In this document: positions 36,691-48,448 of the stretch, piece after piece
Position numbering within the stretch: the first letter of the stretch is position 1
Layout of the letters: every line of letters starts with the position of its first letter
Assembly (NCBI GenBank): GCA_016630905.1
Contig: WBMQ01000002.1
Coordinates: 1,984,001-2,048,000, forward strand
From: Capillidium heterosporum
Taxonomy: Eukaryota > Entomophthoromycota > Entomophthoromycetes > Entomophthorales > Capillidiaceae
Length of the DNA: 64,000 nt
Reading direction: 5' to 3'
Translations under genes and position numbers: made by a program
The notes under the pieces: model-generated
What the model was told of the DNA's origin: nothing
Seen by the model: only the letters and a program-made list of their open reading frames with translations
Databases searched by the model: none

Positions 36691-36890
36691 TCGATCTTAC
36701 ACTCCACTTAGCACTAAAGATGAGTTACCAAACTCACATATTTCCATGGTTGAAGTCAATGAAACTAAAAATTATTAGATTTACAATAAAATCTTCGAAT
36801 TATATCTGTGCAACTATATATGCTTAACATTAGTGTTTAAAAATAAAAGCATTAAAATCACCATTACATATACTAAAATTTATTGACCTA

Positions 36891-37700
36891 CTAGTTAAGG
36901 TTGGCTTTAATCCAAGCTGAGAGAGCTGAGACTCTGGAGTAGATACCTGGAAGGTTCGCTTCAGCACAACCGAAACCCCAGGAGACGATACCAGCAAGTA
37001 CAGGCTCTTCATCCTTGATGACAAACAATGGGCCTCCTGAATCACCTTGACAGGAGTCCTTACCACCTTCAGGATATCCAGCGCAGATCTGGTTCTCGAT
37101 GGTGACAACTTCTCTTTTGGCAGCATAAGCTTTGACGCAGGTGGCGTTGTTGTAGCTGGGGACTTTGACTTCAAGTAAGACATTGGAACCGCTACCACCT
37201 GATAAGGTATCTCCCCAACCTGCAGTCAAGAACAAGGTACCGCTGGCACCACCAATGGTACCGTCGTCGAGGATTAGACCGGTGGGAGTAGTGTCATCGT
37301 TGCTGATCTTCCAAATGGCTACATCATTGATAACCTTTAGGCTATCGTACTTGGGATGCTTGGTACGCTTCAAAACCTTGAAACGGTTACCATTTTCTTC
37401 AGCATCCGATTTGGAAAGGTCGTGACGGTGAACCAACACTTCGAACTGAGAGTCAACACCGGTGGTGCAGTGAGCTGCAGTAATGACTGTGTTCCCGTTA
37501 TACAGACTACCACCACAGTAAGGTTTTCCGTTCTTGAAGATGGAAACTAACCAATTGTACTTGAAGGCTGGACTAACCTCATAACCACCGACGATTCTAG
37601 GCGGGGGACCAGGCAAATCCTTATCGTTTGTAGCTAGGGATGCGGTAGAAACTGAGGCTGCTAGTAAGGCGCCGAAGGTGATGTATTGGGCAGATTTCAT
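36891..37700 (-). CDS. Secreted trypsin-like serine protease, right copy
   Basis: Intronless, 269 aa, family S1A, with signal peptide, activation site R35-IVGG and the same triad H77, D126, S221 plus specificity residue D215 as the left copy. Changes relative to the left copy: A17V, S34P, N43S, G59K, K105N, V110L, N170S, N182S, Q195K, G197E, T198V and K232E. None touches catalytic residues; most are surface-type and several alter charge, which could shift substrate or inhibitor binding. A TATA box (TATATAAAC on the minus strand near 37,745) lies about 45 bp upstream. Confidence 0.96.
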   Translation of the reverse strand: MKSAQYITFGALLAASVSTASLATNDKDLPGPPPRIVGGYEVSPAFKYNWLVSIFKNGKPYCGGSLYNGNTVITAAHCTTGVDSQFEVLVHRHDLSKSDAEENGNRFKVLKRTKHPKYDSLKVINDVAIWKISNDDTTPTGLILDDGTIGGASGTLFLTAGWGDTLSGGSGSNVLLEVKVPSYNNATCVKAYAAKREVVTIENQICAGYPEGGKDSCQGDSGGPLFVIKDEEPVLAGIVSWGFGCAEANLPGIYSRVSALSAWIKANLN

Positions 37701-38297
37701 TTCGATTTTGACTATACTCTTTTGTAAAGTTTTTTCAGTGTTTATATACCTTTCAAAGCCTAGTAATTTGAAATATCGGACTCTGCTTTGGTATCCTTAG
37801 TGCCGAACCCTCTAGAAATTCATTAGTGATATCAATCGGTTGCGTATTAAAAATAAAAGAAACGCAATAGTATATCTTCATGTGATCGAATAATAGCTGA
37901 CTATTCACGCTTATATATACATTTAGCTTATTATGGCTATATACTATATGCATATGCGATACCTATCCGATATAAATTATAAATAAAATGTGCTTCATGT
38001 TTTTATATCCATCATCTTTTGTTTGAAGAGGAAAGCAAAGTTTGGAATAGGTTCGAACTAGAGTAGTTTTCGACTGCTACTCAATGGACCGTTGATCATA
38101 TGGTTGAACCATGCCTCATAATCACATTCTACTCAACTATACCTTTGTATAAGTAGCGATACTAAAGATAAAAACACAATCAAATGAGCTAATGGTTAAG
38201 TATAGATGCTTTATTGTACCACAAAGTTTCTCTTATTTTCTGAAACACAACACTCCTACAATTCAATAGTAAAGAATATAGCTCTCAGTCAAAAACT

Positions 38298-39105
38298 TTG
38301 AATACATCACTAATGGAGTCGAAAATGGAGCTGTGGGAAATACTAATTTATATCACCAAAGCTTTTATTACAGTTTCCCATGCAACCACCCTACTTAGAT
38401 TTAACTTTTCCTTAGTTTCATTATATATTGGTAAGGCCTGGCAGTGGCTCCTGTTCTTAATTTCGAAGAACATCAATCAATTTCCTTTAGATACCAACTT
38501 TATTGTACTGCTCACGCATGGTTTTCCATCCTTGTGACAGCTTATTGACTGGAGTTGGTCACCATCTTCAGCCTAACTTTCATCTGTTAAGCACAAAAGC
38601 AACGCATCTCTATTTGTCCTCGAAAATATCTTTGCTGTCGCTGTGGCATAGCAGATACTCGCCGAAACTAAACTTTGTAACCGAAAGGTCGATGTTGTTA
38701 TTTAAATCTAGCCCCAGCACTTTTTTGAAAAGTTTATGAACACTTTACTTTTATAATCTCCTTCAACATCACAATATACTTTGAGTTGGTATATTGTAAG
38801 GCTCTGAATTGATAAAGCCCTAGAGAACTGCTTGCTACTTTAGTCAAAGAGACTGACAATTTGATCTTCAATATTGGTTCTTTAAAGAAGAGGTTAAGGA
38901 AATTGTCTATGCAGCCAGCTAGGTACAGACAAGTTATAAGTTGGGAGTGGTAGATAATGAGTTGGATAGGTTGTTTGATTTGATGATATATTGCGAATTG
39001 ACAATACAATTCGATTGTAGCATCTATGCTGACATTCAATACTTCATTAGTCTTTGATGCTTTGATTCTTTCAGAGGTGGAAACTGGTTCAATGATTCCT
39101 TCCAT
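38298..39105 (-). pseudogene. Decayed family member, right-arm copy
   Basis: Reverse copy of 21,252-22,020, with the 123-codon frame 39,105-38,734 identical in protein. It shares the same breaks, so the gene was already decayed when the arms were last homogenised. The opposite-strand open frames here are shadows. Confidence 0.6.
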
Positions 39106-40079
39106 ATACTATCCAGATGTAGCTTTAGTTGTCAAAGGTGTGACCTAATAAAGATGGATTTTGAGATTTTTAAAATAAACGATTCGAGTTTATATGTTTT
39201 AATGCGTAAAAACATAGTATGGAGTGATCAAGAATGAAGACTGAGAATATGTAGACTATTATATCAAGCCTTTGAGTTGATGGTAAAGCCGGTAATCCAA
39301 CAATTGAAGCTTGAAAAGCCATCAAGTTTATAATAACGATTGGAATGCAGCCTCATAATAAGCAACTTTGGACTTCTACAGGAACCTGATTGAAACTTGC
39401 ATCATAAACATGAAAGCAATACAAAACTAACTTACGATGTATTATTTAGATAAAGGATGAGAACTAACAAGTAGATAAGAGGACTATCCATAAATACTCT
39501 CACATCCTATTGAAAGATACAGCATGGATAATAGCCTTTAAAAACTTTAGTTAACTCCTAAAGACATAGCTTCCTCCACATGCTGACAAACTACTAAAAG
39601 AAACTATAACGAAAGCCATACTAAACTTATGGTAGATAAAATTATCAAGCTTAGTGCAAATCCAGAGTAAATCTAGGCAGTGAAGTCTACTTTGAAGGCC
39701 ACTTCTACTATCTCAACTCAACTATCACTGCAATCCAAGCTTGCACCATTTCTAGCTCGATGTATTAAAAAGCACATGTAAAAATAGACAAAGGACCCTA
39801 AACCACTATCGCCTATCGATTTAAGCTCTTGAATTCCACCACGACTATTTAAGACTATGATGCAAAGTATATAGTGCTATCAAGCTCATTAAACTCTACC
39901 ACTTCAAATCGGTCTGTGTGAATGGACTAAGTCTAAACTTGGAAATTGAAACGATTGGCCTGATTAGTAATTCACAAATTCGATCAGAAATTACTAATAC
40001 GTCAACGAAATCGATCCAGCCCAAAAAGGTATAAATTCAAGAGCAAGAGCAGCCACCACATCCAAACAGCACAAAGGAA

Positions 40080-41045
40080 ATGGTCAAAGCAATCCAAGTA
40101 GCAAGTAGCGGTGGTGTCGAAGTATTAAACTATGTCGATACCCAACTCCCCCAGTTAAAAGAAGATCAGGTTCTCGTCAAGAACTATGCCATCGGTGTCA
40201 ACTTCATCGACACCTACCAACGCTCAGGCCTCTACCCTACTGCATTACCCTTTATTCTCGGTAGGGAAGGTGCCGGCATTATCGAAGCAGTCGGAAATGA
40301 AGTAAAAAGTTTCAAGGTCGGGGATCGAGTCGCCTACTTTGCCCAAGGTTCTTACGCCGAACTGACTTTAGTTCAACAGGATAGTGTTACCAAGTTACCG
40401 GACCAAATCTCTTTCGAAACGGGGGCTGCTTCTCTCTTACAAGGCCTAACTGCCTTGACGATAGTCAAAGAAGCTTACAAAGTACAACCCGGAGATACTG
40501 TCTTAATCCATGCCGTTGCCGGCGGTATGGGTTTGTTCCTGACGCAGCTCAGCAAGATCCTGGGTGCCAAAGTCATTGGTACTACCTCTACTTTCCAAAA
40601 GGCTGAATTGGCTAAGAAAGTAGGGGCCGACTACGTTATAAACTATACGACCGAATCGGTGGCTGAAAAGGTGATGGAAATTACTGGCAACCAAGGTGTG
40701 CAAGCTGTCTTTGACGGTGTAGGTAAAGATACCTTTGAAGCCAGTGTCAGTAGCTGTGACTATTTAGCAACTTTGGTATGCTACGGTAACGCCAGTGGTA
40801 AAGTTCCATTGTTGGATATTTTCAAGCTCACTCCCAAGAACTTGAAGGTTATGCGACCTTCCCTCTTTAGCTTCCTCAACAGACAAGAAGCTTTTAATGA
40901 GTATGCACAGGAGCTCTTTAAAATAATCATCGAGAACAATATCCAGGTATCTGTATTTGAAAAATACAGGTTGGAAGATGCTGCCAAAGCTCATAATGAC
41001 TTGGAGTCCCGTAAGTCTACTGGCAAACTACTGCTACATCCCTAG
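40080..41045 (+). CDS. NAD(P)H:quinone oxidoreductase (zeta-crystallin type), right copy
   Basis: 321 aa, identical in protein to the gene at 19,312-20,277, with the same motifs (NFIDTYQRSGLYP, GREGAGIIEAVG, HAVAGGMG). The DNA differs by only a few silent changes in the coding region. A TATA-like element TATAAATTC lies at 40,030, about 50 bp upstream, and the 3' flank with its polyadenylation-type AATAAA near 41,096 is also conserved. Two identical genes suggest extra dosage or recent gene conversion. Confidence 0.96.
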   Translation: MVKAIQVASSGGVEVLNYVDTQLPQLKEDQVLVKNYAIGVNFIDTYQRSGLYPTALPFILGREGAGIIEAVGNEVKSFKVGDRVAYFAQGSYAELTLVQQDSVTKLPDQISFETGAASLLQGLTALTIVKEAYKVQPGDTVLIHAVAGGMGLFLTQLSKILGAKVIGTTSTFQKAELAKKVGADYVINYTTESVAEKVMEITGNQGVQAVFDGVGKDTFEASVSSCDYLATLVCYGNASGKVPLLDIFKLTPKNLKVMRPSLFSFLNRQEAFNEYAQELFKIIIENNIQVSVFEKYRLEDAAKAHNDLESRKSTGKLLLHP

Positions 41046-41339
41046 GCTATACGCTGAGTATTGCTGCTCTATTATAATACTTGATTATAAATTTTTAATA
41101 AAAGTATTTCATTTCATACTGTATTTGTTTTTATTGTAGCAATTATAATGATTTACTTTATTTAGTGAGGTATAGGTATAGGTATATTTATGTCTAGAAG
41201 CAATGATCTAAATCGAGTTGCAATTTTCAAGATGCTTCGAAAGCAACTGAGTACTATGATTTTTCTAGATATGTTAGGCCTTTCTTTGTGGGATCTATCA
41301 GTTATTTCAGTAGTACACTGTACCTATTTTTCTGTATCA

Positions 41340-42229
41340 TAGGCAGACTTTGTAACAGTGAAAGTAAATAGCAGACCAGTAGGAAGATTACAGCGATGAA
41401 CTTGACTGTTTTGCTTTCCAAACTATCTTTATTGTACGTGTCTACCATTGGAACTCTCGCCTTATATACCTAATGATAAAGCTTGTGATGTCATTGTATA
41501 TATAGGGTGATTTCTTATAATAGAATCAAGTACAAGAGGATAGTATCAAATTCGGATCTGCTAACCTCTTTCAAAATCATCATTGAATCCACCTTCAACA
41601 TGGTACACTTTTATTACTATGAATACCTCGAGTACCTTAGACATATCACTACCTTTGGAGCAGCGACGTAGTTTAATATTACTGTAACGCCTACCTACTT
41701 AAAAGATTGCCAATTTGACTGACTGCTTTTTGGAGAATCTAATCAAAGCTGAAGCTATGACCCAGTTTTAACCTCCAAGTGATCGATTGTGAAGTTTCTG
41801 AGACTTTACTGCAGATCAAGGCTGACAACAGTGCCGAATCTAAGGCAGAAAAGGCACAAACTATGACCTTACTATCAGTGATTTGGTTAGTATAGAATGG
41901 ATTTATCAAGGAACTGAATAAGGTTAATGAGCTTTTTAGTGCATACTATGTATTTTTGGAGCTATATGATGTATCTTAGCATGCTTTTGAGATTGGCTTG
42001 TATTGCAATCAAATTTAAAGACTGCCTCTATGTTGAGTTTGTACTGTATAAAAGCGCAAGTGAAAGACTATATCTTGAAAGTATCACGGCTCTAAGCCCA
42101 CATACTCCTAAGCCTAAACTTTTTGAACCATCAATTCAGATACAAACTAAAATATATTTAACTTTCAAAATAACATTAATTTTATATCTCTTACTTTTAT
42201 TAACTACTTTATATCTAAGTAAACCATAA
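41340..42229 (+). pseudogene. Decayed gene, right-arm copy
   Basis: Reverse copy of 18,126-18,960 with the same stops and frame changes. The last frame (41,927-42,229) differs from the left copy by one residue (Thr for Met). Family unknown. Confidence 0.4.
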
Positions 42230-42680
42230 ATAAAGGCTTAATATATCCAATTTTAGTAATATTTCGATTGATAAGATTACAGACACCTTTCTAAAATCAA
42301 CCTTCGATACCATTTGTATAAATATTCTATAAGATACACATCACTTAAGCTATAGAACTATAAAACTATAGAAATGGTTACTTAAAGTTGAACTAATGGT
42401 GTAAAACTGCAATTTTGTCAAGAAACTACAAATGCTATCACAAAAGTGTGTAGCTCCTAGAAACAAGCTTGAAGTATAAAGGTTGGGAAGATCAACAGAG
42501 CAGCCGATGTATATGTTTGTACTTTCGATGAAAACTTCTATGTTTATGCTAAAGATTCTTTGCAATTTAGTATCAGCGACTTACGACATATATAGCCAGG
42601 AATATAAAAGGTACTCCAGAGTAAAGCGGATATGGAGTAACTCGAAATAGTTACTCCGAAAGACTAAAACCAGCCAACCA

Positions 42681-42753
42681 GGTCCTGTGGCCTAATGAAT
42701 AAGGTGACTGCCTACAGAGCAGTAGATTCCAGGTTCGATCTCTGGCAGAATCA
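42681..42753 (+). tRNA. tRNA-Arg-like gene with ACA anticodon (possible pseudogene), right copy
   Basis: Identical over 73 nt to the copy at 17,602-17,674. Acceptor GGTCCTG/CAGAATC with one mismatch, anticodon loop CTACAGA, T-arm CCAGG-TTCGATC-TCTGG, discriminator A. CCTTTTT just downstream (42,757-42,761) is a Pol III terminator. No intron. Confidence 0.7.
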
Positions 42754-43690
42754 TATCCTTTTTACTTTCCGGCGTGGTACACCTTTTTGCTTCAGCTTCA
42801 GGGAAATGTCAAATTCCCCCTAGCATAATTTCAATTCCCTTTAAATTCCACTATCCCAACTTTGTATCTCGAATTAAATAGTGCTGTGGTACAAATTCCA
42901 AATCTGGTTCCTAGTAGGATCATCCCCCATTGCTCTGTGCCAACATCCACCAATTCGACTTTGCCTTTTACCTGGCAACTTCCAATTCCCTTTGAAATTA
43001 CTTTTTGATCTCTAGCCTCCATTTTTTTATCTTTTGAATTTAAGGATCAATCCCTTTTATCTTTGGACTATAAGCTGTTTGTTAACTAAACTGTAGTGTA
43101 CGATCAGCCTCTATAGCATCCTTTTTAAACAAAGCTAGATATTTAGATTAACAGCGCACTTGCTTTAAGGTTGATGGTGAAATACTACTGTAGGATTTAA
43201 TTGAAGCATATACTTTGTAAAATATCTCGAATAAATCAACTTGCGATATTTTGACAGAAAGCCTTTCAAGTACATCTTTAATAAACTACATTGGCAATGT
43301 TATAAAACACACATGATTCTGGCAACCATTGTAAATATACACTTAATAGCTACCCTTTCCAATACCTATCTATATTAGGCCTTCATTCCAACCCACTGCA
43401 ATATATTTTGAATATGTTTAGTATAGGCTAATACATTAATTTTGATTCCAACTTCCAATCCATCTTTAGATTCATGTTCCCAATTGAACTTTTGGTGAAA
43501 ATGAGCCAATTTCTATCAATTAGCTAGGCCACAACATGCAAAAAGTTTAATAGGATGAAATTAAACCTTTGTTAAATTGAGAAATTGGATTTCTGGAACC
43601 TATCCATATTCAAACAGCACACCATCCTACTATATAAATCCTTAAATGTCCTATCTACCTTAATAACTTTCATCTACACAGCAAACCACT

Positions 43691-43903
43691 ATGCAATTCA
43701 ACACGCTATTTATATATATACTGCTATTCACCACAACCCACTTGGAAGCACGTAGGCGTAGGGGTGGTGGTAACCAGAATCAAGGCTTCAATCAAAGTAT
43801 GCAGCCTCAAAACCCTTATCAAGGCCAAAGTAGAGGTGGTGTCATGAAGAAGATGTTTAAGGGTGCATTGAAAGGTGCCATGCGAACCATCACCAACCAT
43901 TAA
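43691..43903 (+). CDS. Small secreted cationic peptide, right-arm copy
   Basis: 70 aa, identical to the left-arm copy at 16,452-16,664. Signal peptide, then RRRRGGG, a Gln/Asn/Pro linker and a cationic amphipathic C-terminal helix. A TATA box (TATATAAATC at about 43,632) lies about 60 bp upstream. Exact protein conservation together with a conserved promoter argues for a real gene rather than a chance ORF, although the very young age of the duplication weakens that argument. Confidence 0.7.
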   Translation: MQFNTLFIYILLFTTTHLEARRRRGGGNQNQGFNQSMQPQNPYQGQSRGGVMKKMFKGALKGAMRTITNH

Positions 43904-44264
43904 TTATTTGAATATGTGTGGCGATTGGACCACTTCAATAAGCCATTGTCATTAAAGGCGATTGTATTTAATTCTTTGAAGCTTTTCGGTTGAGTTTACA
44001 ATATTGATTAATATGCGTATATACTAGTGCTTCGCATGTTTACCACAAAGATAGTATAGTTTATTTATTAGTTAGAAAGCATTCATCGATTATAAACATC
44101 TTGTTGGTAGATTATTGCCATAGTTTTACAAAAAGTAAACTAATGGATTTATATATATCTAAACGTATCGGAAATTAAAGGTATATTTAACAACTCTTAT
44201 ATTTTATCTAAAGCAGTCCTTGGAGGCAGTTGTATATTTCAGAGATTCGTTACTATCACCATAT

Positions 44265-46218
44265 TTGGTTGTACCTTAGTCATTATAACCTTCCTATAAT
44301 TAGCTTCATTATAAATTTTACCACTGTAAAAGCCCTTGACTTTTCATTTTGGACTAGCCATAATTCATTCAATGTAGGTATATTAGTATAGTGACTATTT
44401 ACAGTACCTAAAAGATGTTGTAGTATGTTTTTGAACGGTGAATTTCAACCTAGAAGGGAAATCTAATAAGATCAGTACGAAAAGTATTGAGTTGAAGTTT
44501 GGTGAACTAGAGTATACTTTGTGATGTGGGTAAGATTATTGAGGCTGTATCAAATTCATTTCCATTGGAATATTAAAGCTTATAGTGAGTATAGTGTACT
44601 TGGCAATACAACACTGATTGCTAATTTGTTATCTATAGGTTGATATTTCGCAGTTGCATGTCCTCTACCACTCTAAAATTTAATTTGGGTGTAGTCACCT
44701 TCAGAATATTCTAATTCAAGCGATTCATACAATTATATTAAACATGTACTACCCTAATTGCTTGCCATCCTGTTTAAAATTAATGGAATCTGGTGTACAA
44801 GTTTACTATTAGCTTAAGCCATCAAAGTCTTTTATAGATAACTCTATTCTTACTGAACAATTGGCTAAGCCTAGAGTCTACATTGTGTATAAAGTTTATT
44901 AACAAAACATGTTGTAGATTGTTTAGCTGGTATATTAATTGCAACAGTTCTATTAGCACATGTATTAGTTTTAGGTAAAAGAACTTGTCGCATCTAGTGC
45001 TCAGCTGTTGTGAATACGTTTATGCAAATACTTCTCGAGGATAGAGATAAGGATGGGAAGGCAGATCTTAAAATTCCAAATAAATTGTGTTATACAACAG
45101 TGTGGGTTTGTTGATACAGTACAATTTATTTGGAATATGCACTATGTAATTTTTATTTCCAAGAAAAATAGTCCCCTACTACCCTGACAAAAAAGCCTTA
45201 TGCTTTGATAAAATTCAACTGTAAGGATCTGCTCAGCTAATCCAAGCAGAGCATTGCTAATCCCAATACCAACATTCACATTTACTACATTCAGTAATCA
45301 ACCAACAAGAGCACGACCAATGCATCGACATTGGGCCTTAGCTAAACTGCCGAACTGAAATCGCAGGATGGGTTCTGGATCCTAGCTCGTTAAAATTAGA
45401 ACTCAGCTATGAGTTTGAAACCCTTGGTTGTAAATTTAGCAAGACATTGCCAAACTGCAGTAAATTAGCAATTCTAAACTATTCTTTAAGCTAGCCTCGT
45501 TATGGGAATAGGTCTCGATAAACCCCGGCTTAACCAAATTATTCCCTAAAAGCTGGATATCAGGCTAATTAGCTACAGCTCGGTCTAAAACTTCTGATCC
45601 AAAACTAACTTAGGATGGGACACGTACCAATTGAAAACGTGACAACCAGGGGCTATTTATAAATTTTTGAAGAGGTTGTCAAAGTCAAGGTGCCTAAAAG
45701 TAAACCGATTGTAAATATTTTTAAAAGGTCGTTGTCTACTGTACAAAGCACATTGGACAATAAAGCTAGCTGGACGGATGAGCGGATGGAAGGTGAAGAA
45801 AATTTACTCTAGCCCTTGGATTACGGTGAATCCCAGCTATTTTTAGAATGCTTTTTATTGCCATTTAATAAGGAACTGAGGTGGCCAATCAGGCTATGAG
45901 TTTTGTCCAATTAGATACAGTTGAAACATTGGGATGAAAATTCATGAGATCCCATCACATTCCAAATCTCCTTTTGCACCAATAGCTGGGGCTTAATCTA
46001 CAACTCAGTAAGGGATGCCACACACCAATTAAACGATGCTTTGGGTTAGAAAAGGTATAAAAAGACTGAGTTGCCACTTATTTATAAAATTTTATTTTTA
46101 GATTAGACTCATTTTTATTTTTAACCTCAAGCTGCAACCAGGCATAGCAGACGATATACAGGTATAGTCGAGATGCTGTCAACCTTACTGACATACCACA
46201 TACATAGAACTTTACAAC
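44265..46218. other. Intergenic before the MADS gene
   Basis: No gene seen. A TATA box (TATAAAAA at 46,056) stands about 160 bp before the MADS start. Two similar short blocks (GGGACACGTACCAATTGAAA near 45,620 and GGGATGCCACACACCAATTA near 46,013) may be repeated promoter elements; the evidence is weak. Confidence 0.45.
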
Positions 46219-47826
46219 ATGGGCAGAAGAAAGATTGCAATTAAAAGTTTGTCGGACGAACGTAACAAACAGGTACTTTTGCAACTTATCCCTTTACTGA
46301 CATATCACGTGACCAGGTTACCTTTCTGAAACGTAAGGTAGGCCTCATGAAGAAGGCTTACGAGCTCAGCGTTCTTTGCGACTGCGAGATAGCCGTTATC
46401 ATCTTCAACTCGAGCAACAAGCTATGTCAGTTTGCATCCTCTGATATGGACAAGATCCTTATGCGATACACCGACTACAAGGAGCCCTACGAATCCAAAA
46501 ACAATCAAGATGTAATTGAACATCATGTGCAAGTTCTAACGTTATTAGTTTGCCAACTCGTACGAAAATGATTCTGAGGAAAAGGTTACCAACAACCATA
46601 CCCCAGACCCAAGTACCCTTGGCGAGAATAGACAGCAGGTAAGCTTATATCTTCGTTAACTTGCTAAACTAAAATAGCAATATCCATACATGATGGATGT
46701 TCAACAGAACTACAATTATATGCATCCCAACATGTATAACCAACAGATGAATTACATCAATCCTATGCCCTCGCCTATTAATCCTTCGTTTGGAATGCAA
46801 GAAAATATGCAACCGATGAGTAACAATGCTTTATTGCAGCCTATGGACAACCGTATGAACACACTGCTTAAACCCATTCCTGGTATATCGCATAGCATCA
46901 ATTCAGAACAGGCGATCCATCAAAATATGATGGCCAATATGCGGCCCAACCAACATAACGGGATGCATGGGAATACCGTTCAAAATTTGGTCTTGCAACA
47001 CAATTTAAACAACTCGCCACTTTATCCAATGGTAACTATTAATTTAGGTACAAGAACTAATGTTTAATTTAGCAACAGCAACAACAACAACAGCAGCAAC
47101 AGCAGCAACAACAATCGCAACAACCCTCACTTCAACTCAATAATCAAATGATGTCCAAGCCAGTTGAAATGCAAGAATCCAAATCCAACCCGGTAATTTC
47201 CACTCAAATACCCAAAAGTGCTCCACCCGAAATGACGAGTGACAGCTCGATCTCGAAGCGGCCTTCCGGACTGCGTCTACAGATCCCACTCAAGAAGACG
47301 AAAAGTGACTCCCCCCACATGAGCAGTACTGATGAAGGTATTAAATTGGAAACCGCTGAAGAGCAGAATATGGCCAATATTTCCAATCCAAGCATCAATT
47401 CAGCACCTCTACCCACTAGTGCTTCAGAATCGGTACCTAACAACCAACAAACTGGTGAAGTTCCCAACCTACAAGCTACTGGTGAGCTAACCGATCCAAA
47501 CGGTCATCAAAGTCAAGCCGCCTCCAGTGCACTTGTCGCTCCAACCACGTCTACACAGTCTCTAAGTGAAATGGTAAGCTTTATATCTAGTTAAACTGCT
47601 CCCTAACTTTTATTTATAGAAAGCGAAGCCTATATCCAACGATCCAACTTTACCTTCCCCATCTACTTTCTATCCCTCCTTCTACCAAGGTGGGGATATA
47701 TTATCCCCGTTCGTTAGCCAAACCCCTTTAACTGCCCAAAACCCCAACCAAACTTCGTCTGCTTTCAACTGGCCACCTGCCTCTACTACCACTACTACCG
47801 CTTCAAACCCTCCACCCCAACCCTAG
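46219..47826 (+). CDS. MADS-box transcription factor, Rlm1/MEF2 type
   Basis: Six exons: 46219-46272, 46317-46511, 46549-46638, 46678-47031, 47073-47573 and 47620-47826, all GT-AG and in frame, giving 466 aa. The MADS domain is residues 1-60 ([18 protein letters not shown], then [20 protein letters not shown]). It is followed by the MEF2-type extension with [20 protein letters not shown], which separates it from the SRF/Mcm1 type. In yeast, Rlm1 acts at the end of the cell-wall-integrity MAP kinase pathway; this is the likely role here. The rest is low-complexity: a Met/Asn/Gln/Pro-rich region, 14 consecutive Gln, a conserved-looking [13 protein letters not shown] motif near residue 290, and a Ser/Thr/Pro-rich end with possible MAP kinase sites. 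The nucleus is the site of action. Confidence 0.94.
47073..47114 (+). repeat. CAA/CAG repeat encoding 14 glutamines
   Basis: Mixed CAA and CAG codons at the very start of exon 5 of the MADS gene, followed by Ser-Gln-Gln-Pro. Mixed codons suggest selection for the glutamine tract rather than recent slippage. Confidence 0.9.
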
Positions 47827-48448
47827 ATTACAAAATTCTGTATTGAAAATAGCACTTTTAAACTCATTTCTGTAATGCTCCTACTTCAATTAAAGTTGTA
47901 CATTCTTTTAGATGTACTTGAAATAAAAAGTTGTTGCTATTCTATTTCTGCTAAAGCTATATGGTATGCTATAATACACCTTAATTATTGTTTGCAAATG
48001 CTTTACTTTATAGATACTATACAAGCAGTGGAAAGCAATATTCAAAAGTAAATTTCAGCTAGAAAAGAATTTGGCGCGTCATAGAACCATTTACAGTCCA
48101 AGTTTGAATACAACACTAGCAACAGTACACTAAACCCATAGTTGTCAATCACTAACTACAATTCTATTTGCAACCATTTACATCACTTTTAAAACACCTA
48201 GCTTTAAACCTAATTTCTAGATCCCAATCCAATTCACAAACCAAGCCTCAAAAGAAACCAGCAACCATTGCCCAAGTTTATTTTCAATAGCCAATCTCCA
48301 ATTCTAACATTTCAAAACTCACAAATCCAACTCTACAAGTAAACGTCAGAACCCAAATTCAAAAATCAATCTTTTCTGGCTTTTCGAAATTGTGGAATTA
48401 TGGGTATAGCATCCAAAGTAGCCCAAGTCAAATTCAGTCGAAGTATAA
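47827..48448. other. Intergenic, no gene seen
   Basis: AT-rich spacer between two plus-strand genes; no RNA gene or repeat seen. Confidence 0.5.

Larger units (their letters stand above)
36857..44264 (-). repeat. Right arm of large inverted repeat
   Basis: Continuous 7.4-kb arm holding trypsin, decayed family gene, quinone oxidoreductase, second decayed gene, tRNA-like gene and secreted peptide, all reversed relative to the left arm. The part 38,124-44,264 is about 99% identical to 16,093-22,232, and the part 36,857-38,123 is clearly more diverged from 25,966-27,301. The left-arm insertion point corresponds to about 38,124. Confidence 0.95.

Noticed and set aside
36857-38123. Repeat-induced point mutation as the cause of trypsin divergence
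   Set aside because: The changes I read are of mixed type, not only C-to-T and G-to-A, and the nearly identical outer arms would have been targets too.
16093-44264. Palindrome as a simple assembly artefact of two alleles joined head to head
   Set aside because: The arms differ in sequence by region, one carries a private 3.7-kb insertion, and unique sequence separates them, so it is not a plain mirror error. It still needs reads spanning the junctions.
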